Positions 32,589 through 39,940 of a stretch of DNA of 39,940 nt are shown here, piece by piece. Positions within the stretch are counted from its first letter, which is position 1; each line of letters opens with the position of its first letter. A program made the position numbers and the translations under genes. The notes beneath the pieces are model-generated. The model was not told the origin of the DNA, searched no databases, and saw only the letters and a program-made list of their open reading frames with translations. Source of the stretch: Chloroflexota bacterium (GTDB lineage: Bacteria > Chloroflexota > Anaerolineae > Aggregatilineales > Phototrophicaceae); contig JAEZAF010000221.1 of NCBI GenBank assembly GCA_023430545.1, positions 1 through 39,940 of the forward strand, written 5' to 3'.

Positions 32589-33317
32589 TCATCCACCCGG
32601 CCATGCACGCGGATGCAGGCCGAGCTTTTTGGTCCACTTTGCCGTCGTGCTGCCCAGATGTACAAACCATGAGCTGAGATGGGTGACGTGTTCTGCCTCG
32701 CGGAGCGCCCGGAGAAAATCCTGCGGGTTGTCCTCAAAGTGGGGCAGGCGTGCGTAAGCCTTTCCGTACTCGACAGCGGTATGTGCATCACTGCCTACGG
32801 TCCCCAGAAGCTGATGCGCTTTCCCGAATGCCATTGCCTTGAGATTGTCTTCCATGAACATGCAGCGGGCATTGAAGGTCTCGATGGCATCCACCTGATC
32901 GATGATCGTAAGCAGATCGGCTTCTTCCCATGCCCCTTTACGCAGACGGTCGAACGGATGCGAGACGCTGATGATCGCACCCTGATCCCGCAGTTCGCGA
33001 ATGGTTTCCTGTGGTGTCAGGCCAGCCGGAATGCTCTCCTGTAGATAGTAGCCGAGCAATTCGCCCTGCGTTGTCATGATCTCTTCGCCGACGATCACCA
33101 GCTCCGGCGCGAGTTTCTTCAGGGCCAGTGCGCCATCGGCGGTATTGTGATCGGTGATGGCGATTTTGTGCAGGCCGCGTTTCTGACAGATGCGGATGAT
33201 TTTCTCGAACGCGACCACGCAGTCCTTTGACCAGTGCGTGTGGCTGTGCATTTCCATATTCCAGACCGCGTCTGACAGGGACGGCGCTGCACTAATTCTG
33301 CTCATGTCCTCTGACAT
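32589..33317 (-). CDS. PHP-domain metal-dependent phosphoesterase
   Basis: A 242-residue PHP-fold protein, a likely phosphoesterase using a cluster of two or three metals. The signature residues are visible: MEMHSHTHWSKD at the N-terminus (HxH), AITDHNTADGA, IVGEEIMTTQGELLGYYL with its conserved Glu, SVSHPFDR and LGTVGSDAHTAVEYG. The substrate is unknown; relatives act on nucleotides, histidinol phosphate or sugar phosphates. The ATG at 33317 has AGGA 8 nt upstream. It lies 2 bp after the stop of the UPF0104-like gene on the same strand and converges with the PBP gene with a 12-bp gap. No terminator was found between the two convergent genes. Confidence 0.9.
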   Translation of the reverse strand: MSEDMSRISAAPSLSDAVWNMEMHSHTHWSKDCVVAFEKIIRICQKRGLHKIAITDHNTADGALALKKLAPELVIVGEEIMTTQGELLGYYLQESIPAGLTPQETIRELRDQGAIISVSHPFDRLRKGAWEEADLLTIIDQVDAIETFNARCMFMEDNLKAMAFGKAHQLLGTVGSDAHTAVEYGKAYARLPHFEDNPQDFLRALREAEHVTHLSSWFVHLGSTTAKWTKKLGLHPRAWPGG

Positions 33318-33319
33318 GG

Positions 33320-34429
33320 TTAATTTCCTCTCTGCATCGGAGTTTCCAGTGTCGCAACCCGTACCATACCCGGATTGGTGTGTTCTTGCTCTGCTGCTTC
33401 GAGCGCGGTATCCAGTTCATCACTGAGCAGGCGATTGCGGAAGATCACCGCCACCACCATTCCCAGCAGTACCCGGAACCACTTGTGAAAGAACCCTTGC
33501 AGCAGGGCGGCGGCGGAAGCCGTTCCCAGGATGACTCCGCCGCTGCCCGGTATCACAATCGCCTCAAGCATAGCAGCGGTCGAGATTTCAGTGATGCCCG
33601 CGCCATTCGGGACGAAACTCAGCGCACCAATGGCGGTGGTCACGCCGTTGATGAAGACCGCCTGTAAAACCAGAGTGGGTGTGACTTCGAACCCTAATCC
33701 TGACAGGATGATGACGAAGCCGACCGAGCTGGCGATATAAACACCTAAACCTCTCAATGTGGCCGGGATCACATATTTCAGTTTGAAGATCTCGCGGCTG
33801 CTTTCGTAAAAATCAGCAAGCCATGGATGCAGCCGCCGGATCAGCGGGATTCGGGCGATTATATCAAGGCAGAACTGCGCCAGTGGCCGGATCTGGATCG
33901 CTACCAGTCCGAAGATCAGTCCGGCGGTGGTGGTGAAAACGAAGATCTGACTAAAAGTGAGATAGTCACCCAACGCAAGCCGACTGCTGGCAAGGATCAG
34001 CGCCCCAACCAGCGTGATACATACCGCAAGCCCATCGACCACGCGCTCAGCCAGCACAATCGGCGCACTCTGCGAAACCGGCGTGCCCGTTTTCAGCTTT
34101 AACAGGACCGTCTTGAGCAGCTCACCCGCTTTGCCCGGACTCAGCACCATGACAAAGCTGGAAACGAAGATCACAGCGCTGTCCAGCACGCTGATTTTAT
34201 CTCTGGCATCGATCACGCCGAGATAATACTGCCATACCATGAAGCGTGACAGCGCCACAACGAGCTGTGTTCCGACCAGTAATATCAGCAGCCCCGCAGG
34301 GAAGGTGCTCAGGGCTTCCAGGGTCCGCCCGATAAGTTGCCCCCCTTGGTCGAGGAGCAGAATTAAACCGATATAGATAACAAGGGCGATAAAAATCCCC
34401 AGAAGAATGCGATTGCGGTACTTCTGCAT
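33320..34429 (-). CDS. Lysylphosphatidylglycerol synthase TM-region (UPF0104) family membrane protein
   Basis: A 369-residue polytopic protein with about eight transmembrane helices, belonging to the UPF0104/AglD family related to the flippase part of MprF. Typical segments are ALSRFMVWQYYLGVI, SSFVMVLSPGKAGELLKTVL with the conserved PGKxGE, APIVLAERVVDGLAV, and FVPNGAGITEISTAAMLEAI. It lacks the catalytic domain for lipid aminoacylation. Members are thought to move or modify lipid-linked substrates, but functions are largely unproven. I take ATG 34429, with GGAG 5 nt upstream; a TTG at 34450 would add seven residues. It is followed at once by the PHP gene, suggesting an operon. Confidence 0.88.
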   Translation of the reverse strand: MQKYRNRILLGIFIALVIYIGLILLLDQGGQLIGRTLEALSTFPAGLLILLVGTQLVVALSRFMVWQYYLGVIDARDKISVLDSAVIFVSSFVMVLSPGKAGELLKTVLLKLKTGTPVSQSAPIVLAERVVDGLAVCITLVGALILASSRLALGDYLTFSQIFVFTTTAGLIFGLVAIQIRPLAQFCLDIIARIPLIRRLHPWLADFYESSREIFKLKYVIPATLRGLGVYIASSVGFVIILSGLGFEVTPTLVLQAVFINGVTTAIGALSFVPNGAGITEISTAAMLEAIVIPGSGGVILGTASAAALLQGFFHKWFRVLLGMVVAVIFRNRLLSDELDTALEAAEQEHTNPGMVRVATLETPMQRGN

Positions 34430-34674
34430 ATAAACTCCAGCCAGCGACAAAACAGAGGTATTGTATCAGGCAACTGAAACAGCTCACCAGCGCGATTTGA
34501 CCTGTGCGGTGGGGCGTTAGGCTGCAAAAATAACCGCACCGTACCATGAGCGTTGGGTAATCGCCCGATAAATTCACCACTCCTCTGCCACAATACGTCA
34601 AAATGTGTCTTTAAATTCCTTGTGATTTACCGCTATACTCGTCCGTTGATGTTGTTAAGCGAGACTGTAAACAC
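34430..34674. other. Divergent intergenic region (245 bp)
   Basis: This gap separates the minus-strand UPF0104 gene from the plus-strand C39 gene. For the minus strand a TACAAT (complement of 34460-34465) may be a -10, with no clear -35. In the middle GTGCGGT (34504-34510) pairs with ACCGCAC (34533-34539) around a 22-nt loop. The plus-strand promoter is listed separately. No coding signal was found. Confidence 0.35.
34610..34639 (+). promoter_or_regulatory. Candidate promoter of the C39-peptidase gene
   Basis: TTTAAA (34610-34615), an 18-bp spacer and TATACT (34634-34639), preceded by GC as in other promoters here. A start near 34646 would give a leader of about 29 nt before the ATG at 34675. 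The ribosome-binding site is weak (GCGAGA). Confidence 0.4.
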
Positions 34675-36240
34675 ATGTCCGATAGATTAGACGATACCCG
34701 GCCACGGCCTGCTGTCAATCCAGCAGCTTACTCGGCCAGACGAGAACTGCCCGCCCCACCACGCTTCCTGTTATGGGGAGTGATTGGCCTGTTTGTGCTG
34801 GGGATTGTCGGCGTAGCGGGGGGGATTCTTGCCTTCCGCGAAGTACTGGAACCGGCACAGCAGTCACGCGTTATGTCGATGTTCCCATTTATGGAAGCTT
34901 TTCTGCCACCGCGTCCGGCCCCGGATGATACCCTGCCGACGGTGGCTGCACCGGCTGGAGATGGAAACCTCTCTGCCGAAGATCTGCTGAGTCTCGATCT
35001 GGGCGCAGGGGGTGTTGGGACACAGTCCGCGCCAGGTGCCGAGTCTGAAGGTCTGCTGACAACCGAAGAAGCCGTTCAGACTGAAGAACCCGTCGAAGCG
35101 CTGATCTCCACTGAGGAAGCTGTCGAGACCGTTGAGCTGCTGCCCACTGAGACGCCTGTCCCGGCGACACCAGAACCCACTATACAGGCGACAGAAGAGG
35201 CAAATACATCAGTAGATACGGTCGATACTGTACAGAACACGCAGTCGAATCAGTCTACCCAGGGTGATCCTGTTGCAGGTGTCGCACCTGAAGTCGATTT
35301 TCGCACCTCTGCGCTTCTCACGGGTATCCGCTGGACCAAACAGGGCTGGAATGAGTGTGGCCCTGCTAATATCACGATGATGCTCAGCTACTACGGCTGG
35401 CAGAACGACCTGACCTATGCCTCAAGCCGTCTGAAGTGGGGCCGTGAGGACAAGAATGTCAGCCCGGCTGAGATGGTGGCGTTTGTCAATGACAATTCAC
35501 AGGTGCGTGCGCTGACCCGTATCGGTGGCGATCTCACCCTGATCAAGCAGTTGGTCTCCAACGGTTTCCCGGTGCTGCTGGAAACCAGTTATGCCTTCGA
35601 AGGCTTTGACTGGCTTGGGCATTATCGCACCATCGTCGGCTATGATGACAATACTGCCAAGTTCACGCTGCATGACAGCTATATGGGCGAGAACATCCTC
35701 GAAGATTACCAGTCGGTTGATCGTCAGTGGCGCGAGTTCAACCGCCGTTTTATCGTGGTCTATAACCCTCAGGATGAATCGCTGCTTGCCCGTATCCTCG
35801 GCACCCGTGCAGATCCTGCGACGGCGGCACAGCATGCCTTTGATGTCGCGCAGGAAGAAGCCAGAGTCAACTCACAGGATGCCTATGCATGGCACAATAT
35901 GGGCCTGTCGCTGGTGCAGCTTGGAGATTATGACCGGGCCGCCCGCGCTTTTGACCGAGCGCTGGCACAGGGCCTCCACTGGCGGACGCTGTGGTATCAG
36001 TTTGGCATGTTCGAAGCCTATTACGAAGTTGGTCGCTACAACGATGTGATTTCACTGGCCGAGTCCACTATTAAGTCCAGTGATGGCTATATCGAAGAAG
36101 CCTTTTACTGGAAAGGGCAGGCGCTGGCAGGTCAGGGGAAGACCAGCGAAGCACTGGCTGCGTTTTCTCAGGCCATCAGCCTGAACCGAGGCTATCAGGC
36201 GGCGGTTGCGGCGCGTGATGAATTGAACCGGCAAAGCTAA
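34675..36240 (+). CDS. Membrane-anchored C39-like cysteine peptidase with TPR repeats
   Basis: A 521-residue protein. A cytoplasmic tail of about 30 residues is followed by a transmembrane helix (about 31-53). A long Thr/Glu/Pro-rich linker (about 80-205, with TEEAVQTEEPV) leads to a peptidase_C39-like domain (about 215-365). The presumed catalytic residues are Cys228 in QGWNECGPANITMML, His316 in LGHYRTIVGYDD and an Asp near 334 in TLHDSYMGEN. The C-terminus holds about three TPR units (AWHNMGLSLVQLGDYDRAAR, FYWKGQALAGQGKTSEALAA). It probably acts outside the membrane on a protein or peptide held by the TPRs. There is no ABC transporter fusion as in bacteriocin exporters. murJ begins 11 bp downstream. 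Confidence 0.85.
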   Translation: MSDRLDDTRPRPAVNPAAYSARRELPAPPRFLLWGVIGLFVLGIVGVAGGILAFREVLEPAQQSRVMSMFPFMEAFLPPRPAPDDTLPTVAAPAGDGNLSAEDLLSLDLGAGGVGTQSAPGAESEGLLTTEEAVQTEEPVEALISTEEAVETVELLPTETPVPATPEPTIQATEEANTSVDTVDTVQNTQSNQSTQGDPVAGVAPEVDFRTSALLTGIRWTKQGWNECGPANITMMLSYYGWQNDLTYASSRLKWGREDKNVSPAEMVAFVNDNSQVRALTRIGGDLTLIKQLVSNGFPVLLETSYAFEGFDWLGHYRTIVGYDDNTAKFTLHDSYMGENILEDYQSVDRQWREFNRRFIVVYNPQDESLLARILGTRADPATAAQHAFDVAQEEARVNSQDAYAWHNMGLSLVQLGDYDRAARAFDRALAQGLHWRTLWYQFGMFEAYYEVGRYNDVISLAESTIKSSDGYIEEAFYWKGQALAGQGKTSEALAAFSQAISLNRGYQAAVAARDELNRQS

Positions 36241-36251
36241 GGCGAAACTCA

Positions 36252-38042
36252 ATGACGGTTGAAGGGGCAGCCCCGCTGCCGGAAGATGTAATCGACGGCA
36301 CCACGCCGCTGGAAGTCACTGAAGAAGCGAATCGATCCCGTACACGGCGTCTGGCGTTCTCGACTCTGACCGTCATGATCGCGTTTGCAGCTGCCAAAGG
36401 GATCAGCCTGCTGCAAACGTTCATTATCGCCCGGACCTTCGGTGTCGGCTCAGAATGGGATGCGTTCGTGACCGCGAATCGCATCCCCGAGCTGCTGTTT
36501 ACCCTGATCGCAGGCGGTGCACTGGCGCATGCCTTCATCCCGATTTTCAGCGGCTATCTGGCACAGGATGATCGGACAGGGGCGTGGCGCACCGCCAGCC
36601 ATGTGATCAATACCATCTTCACCACCACACTGATCGCCAGCACCATTGTCTTCTTTCTGGCACCGTGGCTGGTTGCGAATGTTGTCGCGTCGGGGTTTAC
36701 CCCCGCGGAGCAGGAGCAGACCGTCCAATTGATGCGGATGCTGCTGGTCAGCACGCTGATCTTCAGTGTCAGCGGGATTGTGATGGGCATTCTGCAAAGC
36801 TTCAATCACTTTCTACTGCCAGCCCTTGCGCCGATTATGTTCGATGTCGGCATTCTGATCGGTGTGCTGTTCCTGCTTGAACCGTTTGGCGTGTACGGGA
36901 TCGCGATGGGCGCGGTGCTTGGCGCGGCCCTGCATCTGCTGATTCAGGTGCCGGGGCTGATTCGATTTCGGGCGCGCTGGTCGCCGGAACTTGGCCTGAA
37001 TGATCCGGTGCTATGGCGTGTGATCCGCCTGATGCTGCCGCGAGTAGCTGGGCTGGGTGTCTTTAGCCTGAACTTCATTGTGATGAACAATATCGCCTCT
37101 CGTCTGGGGACTGGGTCGATCAGTGCACTGGACTGGGGCTGGCGTTTGATGCAGATCCCGCAGACGCTGGTCGGCACGGCGATGGGTACGGTAATCTTTC
37201 CGACACTGGCCGCTCTCAGCGAAGTCGGCGATGAAGATGGCAAGCGCGGCGCGATGTCTGGCGCACTGCGCTTTATCCTGATCGCGACCATTCCGGCCTC
37301 GGTCGGGCTGGTGCTGGTTGGCCGTCCCATGATCAGCCTGCTGGAAGGTGGTGCGTTCGATGCCACCGCTTCCGCGCTGGTTTACAGCACGCTTCAGGCC
37401 TTCTCACTCGGCCTGATCGTCCACAGTGCGCTGGAAGTCGTCGCTCGCAGCTTCTACGCCGATAAGGACACCCTGACGCCGTTATGGGCGGCGCTTGGCG
37501 GCGCGGCCATCAATCTGTTCCTGTCGTTTACGCTCAGCGGTGTGACCACTGCTGAGAACACCTTCACCGCGTATCGTCTGGTAGATGCGACCTTTCCCGC
37601 GCTCGGTTTCCGCCCGGAACAGGGCAATGTCGCCGGGTTAGCCGTTGCCAATTCGCTCGGTGTGATGTTCGAAGTGGTCGTTCTGTTGTTTGTACTGCGC
37701 CGCCGCTGGCATGGCGCGGGCGAAAACAGCATCGCGCGGACGGTGCTGCAAGCGACCTTCGCCAGTCTGGTGATGGGACTGGCAATCTTGAGTGTAGAAG
37801 CACTGTGGCGAACATTCAGCCCTCCGTTAATTTTTGCAATCGCCAATCTTGGTTTATCGCTTGGTTTATCAGGGTTAGGTAGTAAAACGATCTGGACAGT
37901 GCTGCAAATTGGCATCGAGGGCGTGGTCGGCGTGATCGTGTTCGTGGTCGTCGCCGCGCTGTTGCGGATGAAAGAGCTTATCTTCCTGCGGGATGTCGTT
38001 TTACGTCGTACCTCTCGACAGAAGCTGGCATCCGCATCCTAA
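36252..38042 (+). CDS. murJ: Lipid II flippase MurJ (MviN)
   Basis: A 596-residue MOP-superfamily flippase with about fourteen transmembrane helices; it moves lipid II to the outer face for peptidoglycan synthesis. The best marks are ISLLQTFIIARTFGVGSEWD, NRIPELLFTLIAGGALAHAF, IPIFSGYL, and the later NNIASRLGTGSISALDWGWR with QIPQTLVGTAMGTVIFPTL and LEVVARSFYADKDTLTP. An N-terminal cytoplasmic tail of about 30 residues precedes the first helix. Mycobacterial MviN carries a C-terminal pseudokinase domain that FhaA reads; it is absent here, so the link to FhaA would need another phosphosite. The ATG at 36252 has AAGGCG 7 nt upstream, overlapping the stop of the C39 gene. Confidence 0.94.
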   Translation: MTVEGAAPLPEDVIDGTTPLEVTEEANRSRTRRLAFSTLTVMIAFAAAKGISLLQTFIIARTFGVGSEWDAFVTANRIPELLFTLIAGGALAHAFIPIFSGYLAQDDRTGAWRTASHVINTIFTTTLIASTIVFFLAPWLVANVVASGFTPAEQEQTVQLMRMLLVSTLIFSVSGIVMGILQSFNHFLLPALAPIMFDVGILIGVLFLLEPFGVYGIAMGAVLGAALHLLIQVPGLIRFRARWSPELGLNDPVLWRVIRLMLPRVAGLGVFSLNFIVMNNIASRLGTGSISALDWGWRLMQIPQTLVGTAMGTVIFPTLAALSEVGDEDGKRGAMSGALRFILIATIPASVGLVLVGRPMISLLEGGAFDATASALVYSTLQAFSLGLIVHSALEVVARSFYADKDTLTPLWAALGGAAINLFLSFTLSGVTTAENTFTAYRLVDATFPALGFRPEQGNVAGLAVANSLGVMFEVVVLLFVLRRRWHGAGENSIARTVLQATFASLVMGLAILSVEALWRTFSPPLIFAIANLGLSLGLSGLGSKTIWTVLQIGIEGVVGVIVFVVVAALLRMKELIFLRDVVLRRTSRQKLASAS

Positions 38043-38061
38043 GGCCTATAGGGAAAACCAC

Positions 38062-38721
38062 ATGGGGCAGATTGAAATCCTGCAATACACACTCGGGCTG
38101 GCTGTCACCAATGGCTATATCGTCGGCGATAAAGCGACCGGTGAAGCGATCCTGATCGACCCGGTGGAAGATGCGCCGCAGTTGGTCAGACATGCGGCGG
38201 ATGCTGGTTACACCATTAAGCTCATTCTGGCGACGCATGGTCATTTCGATCATGTACTGGCGAGTAAGGAGCTGAAGGAATTGACTGGTGCGCCGTTTTA
38301 CATCCATCAGGCGGATCAGCCCTTTCTCGATAACCTGCCGCAGACGGGCCTGCGTTTCACCAATGAACTTTTCCCGGAGGCAGCCAAGCCCGATCACTAC
38401 TTTACCGACGAAAGCGAGACCGTGCGCTTAGGCGACATCGAGCTGGAGACGATCTTTACCCCCGGCCACGCGCCCGGTCATGTCTGCTTTTACATGCGCG
38501 ATCACGGCATTCTGTTCTGTGGTGATCTGCTGTTTCAGGGCAGCATTGGCCGTACTGATCTGCCAGGTGGGGATTTTGATGTACTGCTGGCATCGGCTGC
38601 GAAACTCTTCGAGATGCTGCCGGGGGATACCCGCCTGCTGCCGGGACATGGCGGCCATACCATCCTGGAAGTCGAGCAGCGCACCAATCCATACCTGCAG
38701 GATCTGCGCGATCAGGGCTAA
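38062..38721 (+). CDS. Metallo-beta-lactamase-fold hydrolase (glyoxalase II-like)
   Basis: A 219-residue MBL-fold hydrolase like glyoxalase II/YcbL. The dinuclear metal site is complete: THGHFDH (His59, His61, Asp63, His64), TPGHAPGH (His136), CGDLLFQGSIGRTDLPGG (Asp155) and LPGHGGHT (His196). It lacks the C-terminal domain of canonical glyoxalase II, so the substrate may be another thioester or similar compound. The ATG at 38062 follows AGGGA with about 8-nt spacing. It lies 19 bp after murJ on the same strand and ends the C39-murJ-MBL group; a functional tie to the wall genes is not apparent. Confidence 0.92.
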   Translation: MGQIEILQYTLGLAVTNGYIVGDKATGEAILIDPVEDAPQLVRHAADAGYTIKLILATHGHFDHVLASKELKELTGAPFYIHQADQPFLDNLPQTGLRFTNELFPEAAKPDHYFTDESETVRLGDIELETIFTPGHAPGHVCFYMRDHGILFCGDLLFQGSIGRTDLPGGDFDVLLASAAKLFEMLPGDTRLLPGHGGHTILEVEQRTNPYLQDLRDQG

Positions 38722-38733
38722 ATATGCCTGATT

Positions 38734-38761
38734 TTGAACGCTTGCCCTCAATCGATATAAG
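38734..38761 (+). promoter_or_regulatory. Promoter upstream of a hairpin terminator
   Basis: TTGAAC (38734-38739), a 16-bp spacer and TATAAG (38756-38761). Transcription would start near 38768, only about 17 nt before a strong terminator hairpin. The unit could make an RNA of about 50 nt or be an attenuated leader of the downstream gene. Confidence 0.4.
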
Positions 38762-38784
38762 ATTCGGTCCGGCTGCGAAGTCTG

Positions 38785-38817
38785 AAAGCTGAATCCTGAC
38801 TTATGGATTCAGCTTTT
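38785..38817 (+). terminator. Intrinsic terminator
   Basis: A 12-bp perfect stem (AAAGCTGAATCC at 38785-38796, GGATTCAGCTTT at 38805-38816, loop TGACTTAT) is followed by TTTT overlapping the stem end. It would end transcription from the C39-murJ-MBL group. Confidence 0.85.
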
Positions 38818-38851
38818 AACGTGATCTATCCCTGCACCGAATCGATGATGT

Positions 38852-39778
38852 ATGCACATCCTTCTGATCTTTCTAGACGGCATTGGCCTCGGTGATGATG
38901 ACCCGGCCATCAATCCGTTTATTGCTGGCGCAACCCCCACGCTGGATACCCTCGCCAACGGTCACCGCTGGATACACGCTACAGGCCGACAGGCGTCTGA
39001 CCGGGCGATCTTTCTGCCGACTGATGCGGCACTGGGTGTAGCAGGGCGTCCGCAGAGTGGAACGGGACAGGCGGCGATCCTGACCGGCCTGAATGTCCCG
39101 CAGATGATGGGACGGCATTACGGTCCAAAACCCGACGCCGAAACCCGCGCCCTGCTTGAACAGGATAACCTCTTCAAACGGGTACTGGCACGCGGCCTGA
39201 CTGCGCAGCTCATCAACGCCTATCCTCCCGGACTACTTGCCAGCATCGCACGCGGTAAAACGCTGCGTTCCAGCATCCAGCATGCGGTGTACGGCGCTGG
39301 CGTGCCGATGCAGGATGTCAGCAGCCTGTACAGCGGAGAGGCCCTCAGCGAGGATTGGACGGGTGAAGGCTGGCGCAGGCATCTGAATTTTACCGATACG
39401 CCGGTTTATTCTCCGTATGATGCGGGCCGCAAAATGGTCGAGGTTTCGCGAAACTATGATTTCGCGTTCTTCTCGCACTGGATGACCGATACCCTCGGCC
39501 ATCGTGGGACGCTGGACGAGGCCGTCTCACTGCTGGAAAACTTCGACGAAGTGATGCGCGGCGCACTCGATGTCTGGCAGGATGACGAGGGGCTGATGAT
39601 TATCACCAGCGATCATGGCAATTTCGAGCATATCGGTGACCGTCACCACACACTGAATCCTGTGCCAACTGTCGTGATTGGGGAACGCCGCGTGGAATTC
39701 GCTGACGGTTTCTCCGCCCTGACGGACATCGCGCCCCGCATCGAACGCCTGTTATTCGAATCGCGAGAGGGGATTTAA
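38852..39778 (+). CDS. Alkaline-phosphatase-superfamily metalloenzyme (phosphopentomutase/iPGM-like)
   Basis: A 308-residue protein of the metalloenzyme superfamily that contains phosphopentomutase and cofactor-independent phosphoglycerate mutase. N-terminal metal ligands appear in LLIFLDGIGLGDDDPAINPF, the nucleophile loop in GRPQSGTGQAAILTGLN (Ser69 or Thr71), and the second metal site in IITSDHGNFEHIGDRHHT followed by PVPTVVIG. It is shorter than iPGM and phosphopentomutase, so it is probably a phosphohydrolase or mutase of unknown substrate. The ATG at 38852 lacks a good ribosome-binding site, and two overlapping out-of-frame ATGs lie just upstream. It is preceded by a terminator. Confidence 0.85.
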   Translation: MHILLIFLDGIGLGDDDPAINPFIAGATPTLDTLANGHRWIHATGRQASDRAIFLPTDAALGVAGRPQSGTGQAAILTGLNVPQMMGRHYGPKPDAETRALLEQDNLFKRVLARGLTAQLINAYPPGLLASIARGKTLRSSIQHAVYGAGVPMQDVSSLYSGEALSEDWTGEGWRRHLNFTDTPVYSPYDAGRKMVEVSRNYDFAFFSHWMTDTLGHRGTLDEAVSLLENFDEVMRGALDVWQDDEGLMIITSDHGNFEHIGDRHHTLNPVPTVVIGERRVEFADGFSALTDIAPRIERLLFESREGI

Positions 39779-39790
39779 GTATGCGCAGGT

Positions 39791-39940
39791 TGCAGCAGCG
39801 GCAGCAGCACGAAAAATAATGTGCTGCTAGTAGCAAGGCCTGCAAACTATTTTCCCCTCAAAACAGGCGGCGATGGCAGAATTGCAGCATCAATGTGCTG
39901 CCAGTAGCAACAAATAGCGGTTTGTTGCTGCTGCTGCTGC
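39791..39940. repeat. CAG/CTG-rich inverted and direct repeat region at the window edge
   Basis: Two 19-nt near-identical direct copies, AATGTGCTGCTAGTAGCAA (39818-39836) and AATGTGCTGCCAGTAGCAA (39892-39910), lie 74 bp apart. Each can form a hairpin with an upstream CAG-rich arm: AGCAGCAC (39803-39810) with GTGCTGCT (39821-39828), and GCAGCA (39884-39889) with TGCTGC (39896-39901). A 12-pair stem joins 39903-39914 and 39921-39932 around TAGCGG. A CTG triplet run continues to the window end, so the element is cut off. No coding function was found. Confidence 0.6.

Noticed and set aside
39791..39940. CRISPR array at the window end
   Set aside because: Only two 19-nt copies with a 55-nt interval and triplet-like sequence; no regular repeat-spacer pattern and no cas genes.

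Overview
The window reads as a dense chromosomal stretch of a bacterium of moderate GC, most probably a Chloroflexota member of the Anaerolineae type. The pointers are secreted proteins with Thr/Glu/Pro-rich linkers of the TEEA and TPTPTP kind, several DUF4397 and SH3 modules, an actinobacterial-style fhaA-fhaB-rodA-pbp locus, a zinc-type ribosomal protein S18, and no lipopolysaccharide or outer-membrane genes. The assignment is inference. No tRNA, rRNA, CRISPR array, insertion sequence or prophage was seen.

Layout. Positions 1-3843: the 3' end of an unknown gene, then a leftward block of a membrane-anchored oligopeptide-type solute-binding protein, secG and a ctpA-like S41 protease. Positions 3949-6111: ADP-ribosylglycohydrolase, a small YjbR/MmcQ protein and an anchored DsbA-like thioredoxin. 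Positions 6194-7504 (minus): a lone CpaF/VirB11-like ATPase. Positions 7783-10126: a PfkB-family kinase and S-adenosylhomocysteine hydrolase. Positions 10354-15398: two large secreted DUF4397 proteins, one with SH3 domains and one a lipoprotein. Positions 15579-24241: a tightly packed polysaccharide cluster (rmd, gmd, tatD, two glycosyltransferases, a YfhO-like membrane protein, an O-antigen-ligase-like protein). Positions 24380-25611: rpsF-ssb-rpsR. Positions 25833-27326: a secreted PpiC-type foldase. Positions 27447-32576: fhaA-fhaB-mtnP-rodA-pbp. Positions 32589-34429 (minus): a PHP-domain protein and a UPF0104-type membrane protein. Positions 34675-38721: a C39 peptidase-TPR protein, murJ and a metallo-beta-lactamase-fold hydrolase. 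Positions 38852-39778: an alkaline-phosphatase-superfamily metalloenzyme. The window ends in a CAG/CTG-rich repeat region.

How it fits together. Much of the window serves the cell envelope. It holds preprotein export (SecG), folding and oxidation of exported proteins (PpiC, DsbA-like), envelope proteolysis (CtpA, C39), lipid II flipping (MurJ), glycan polymerisation (RodA) with its class B PBP partner, FHA adaptors, and a glycan pathway that starts with GDP-D-rhamnose. A second theme is the recycling of S-adenosylmethionine by-products: AhcY, a probable adenosine kinase, and MTA phosphorylase.

The strongest oddities are: the class B PBP has lost all three catalytic motifs of its transpeptidase; mtnP sits where actinobacteria keep the phosphatase gene pstP, with no Ser/Thr kinase nearby; and a 117-bp element of nested inverted repeats directly follows the rpsR stop codon, flanked by TAA on both sides.
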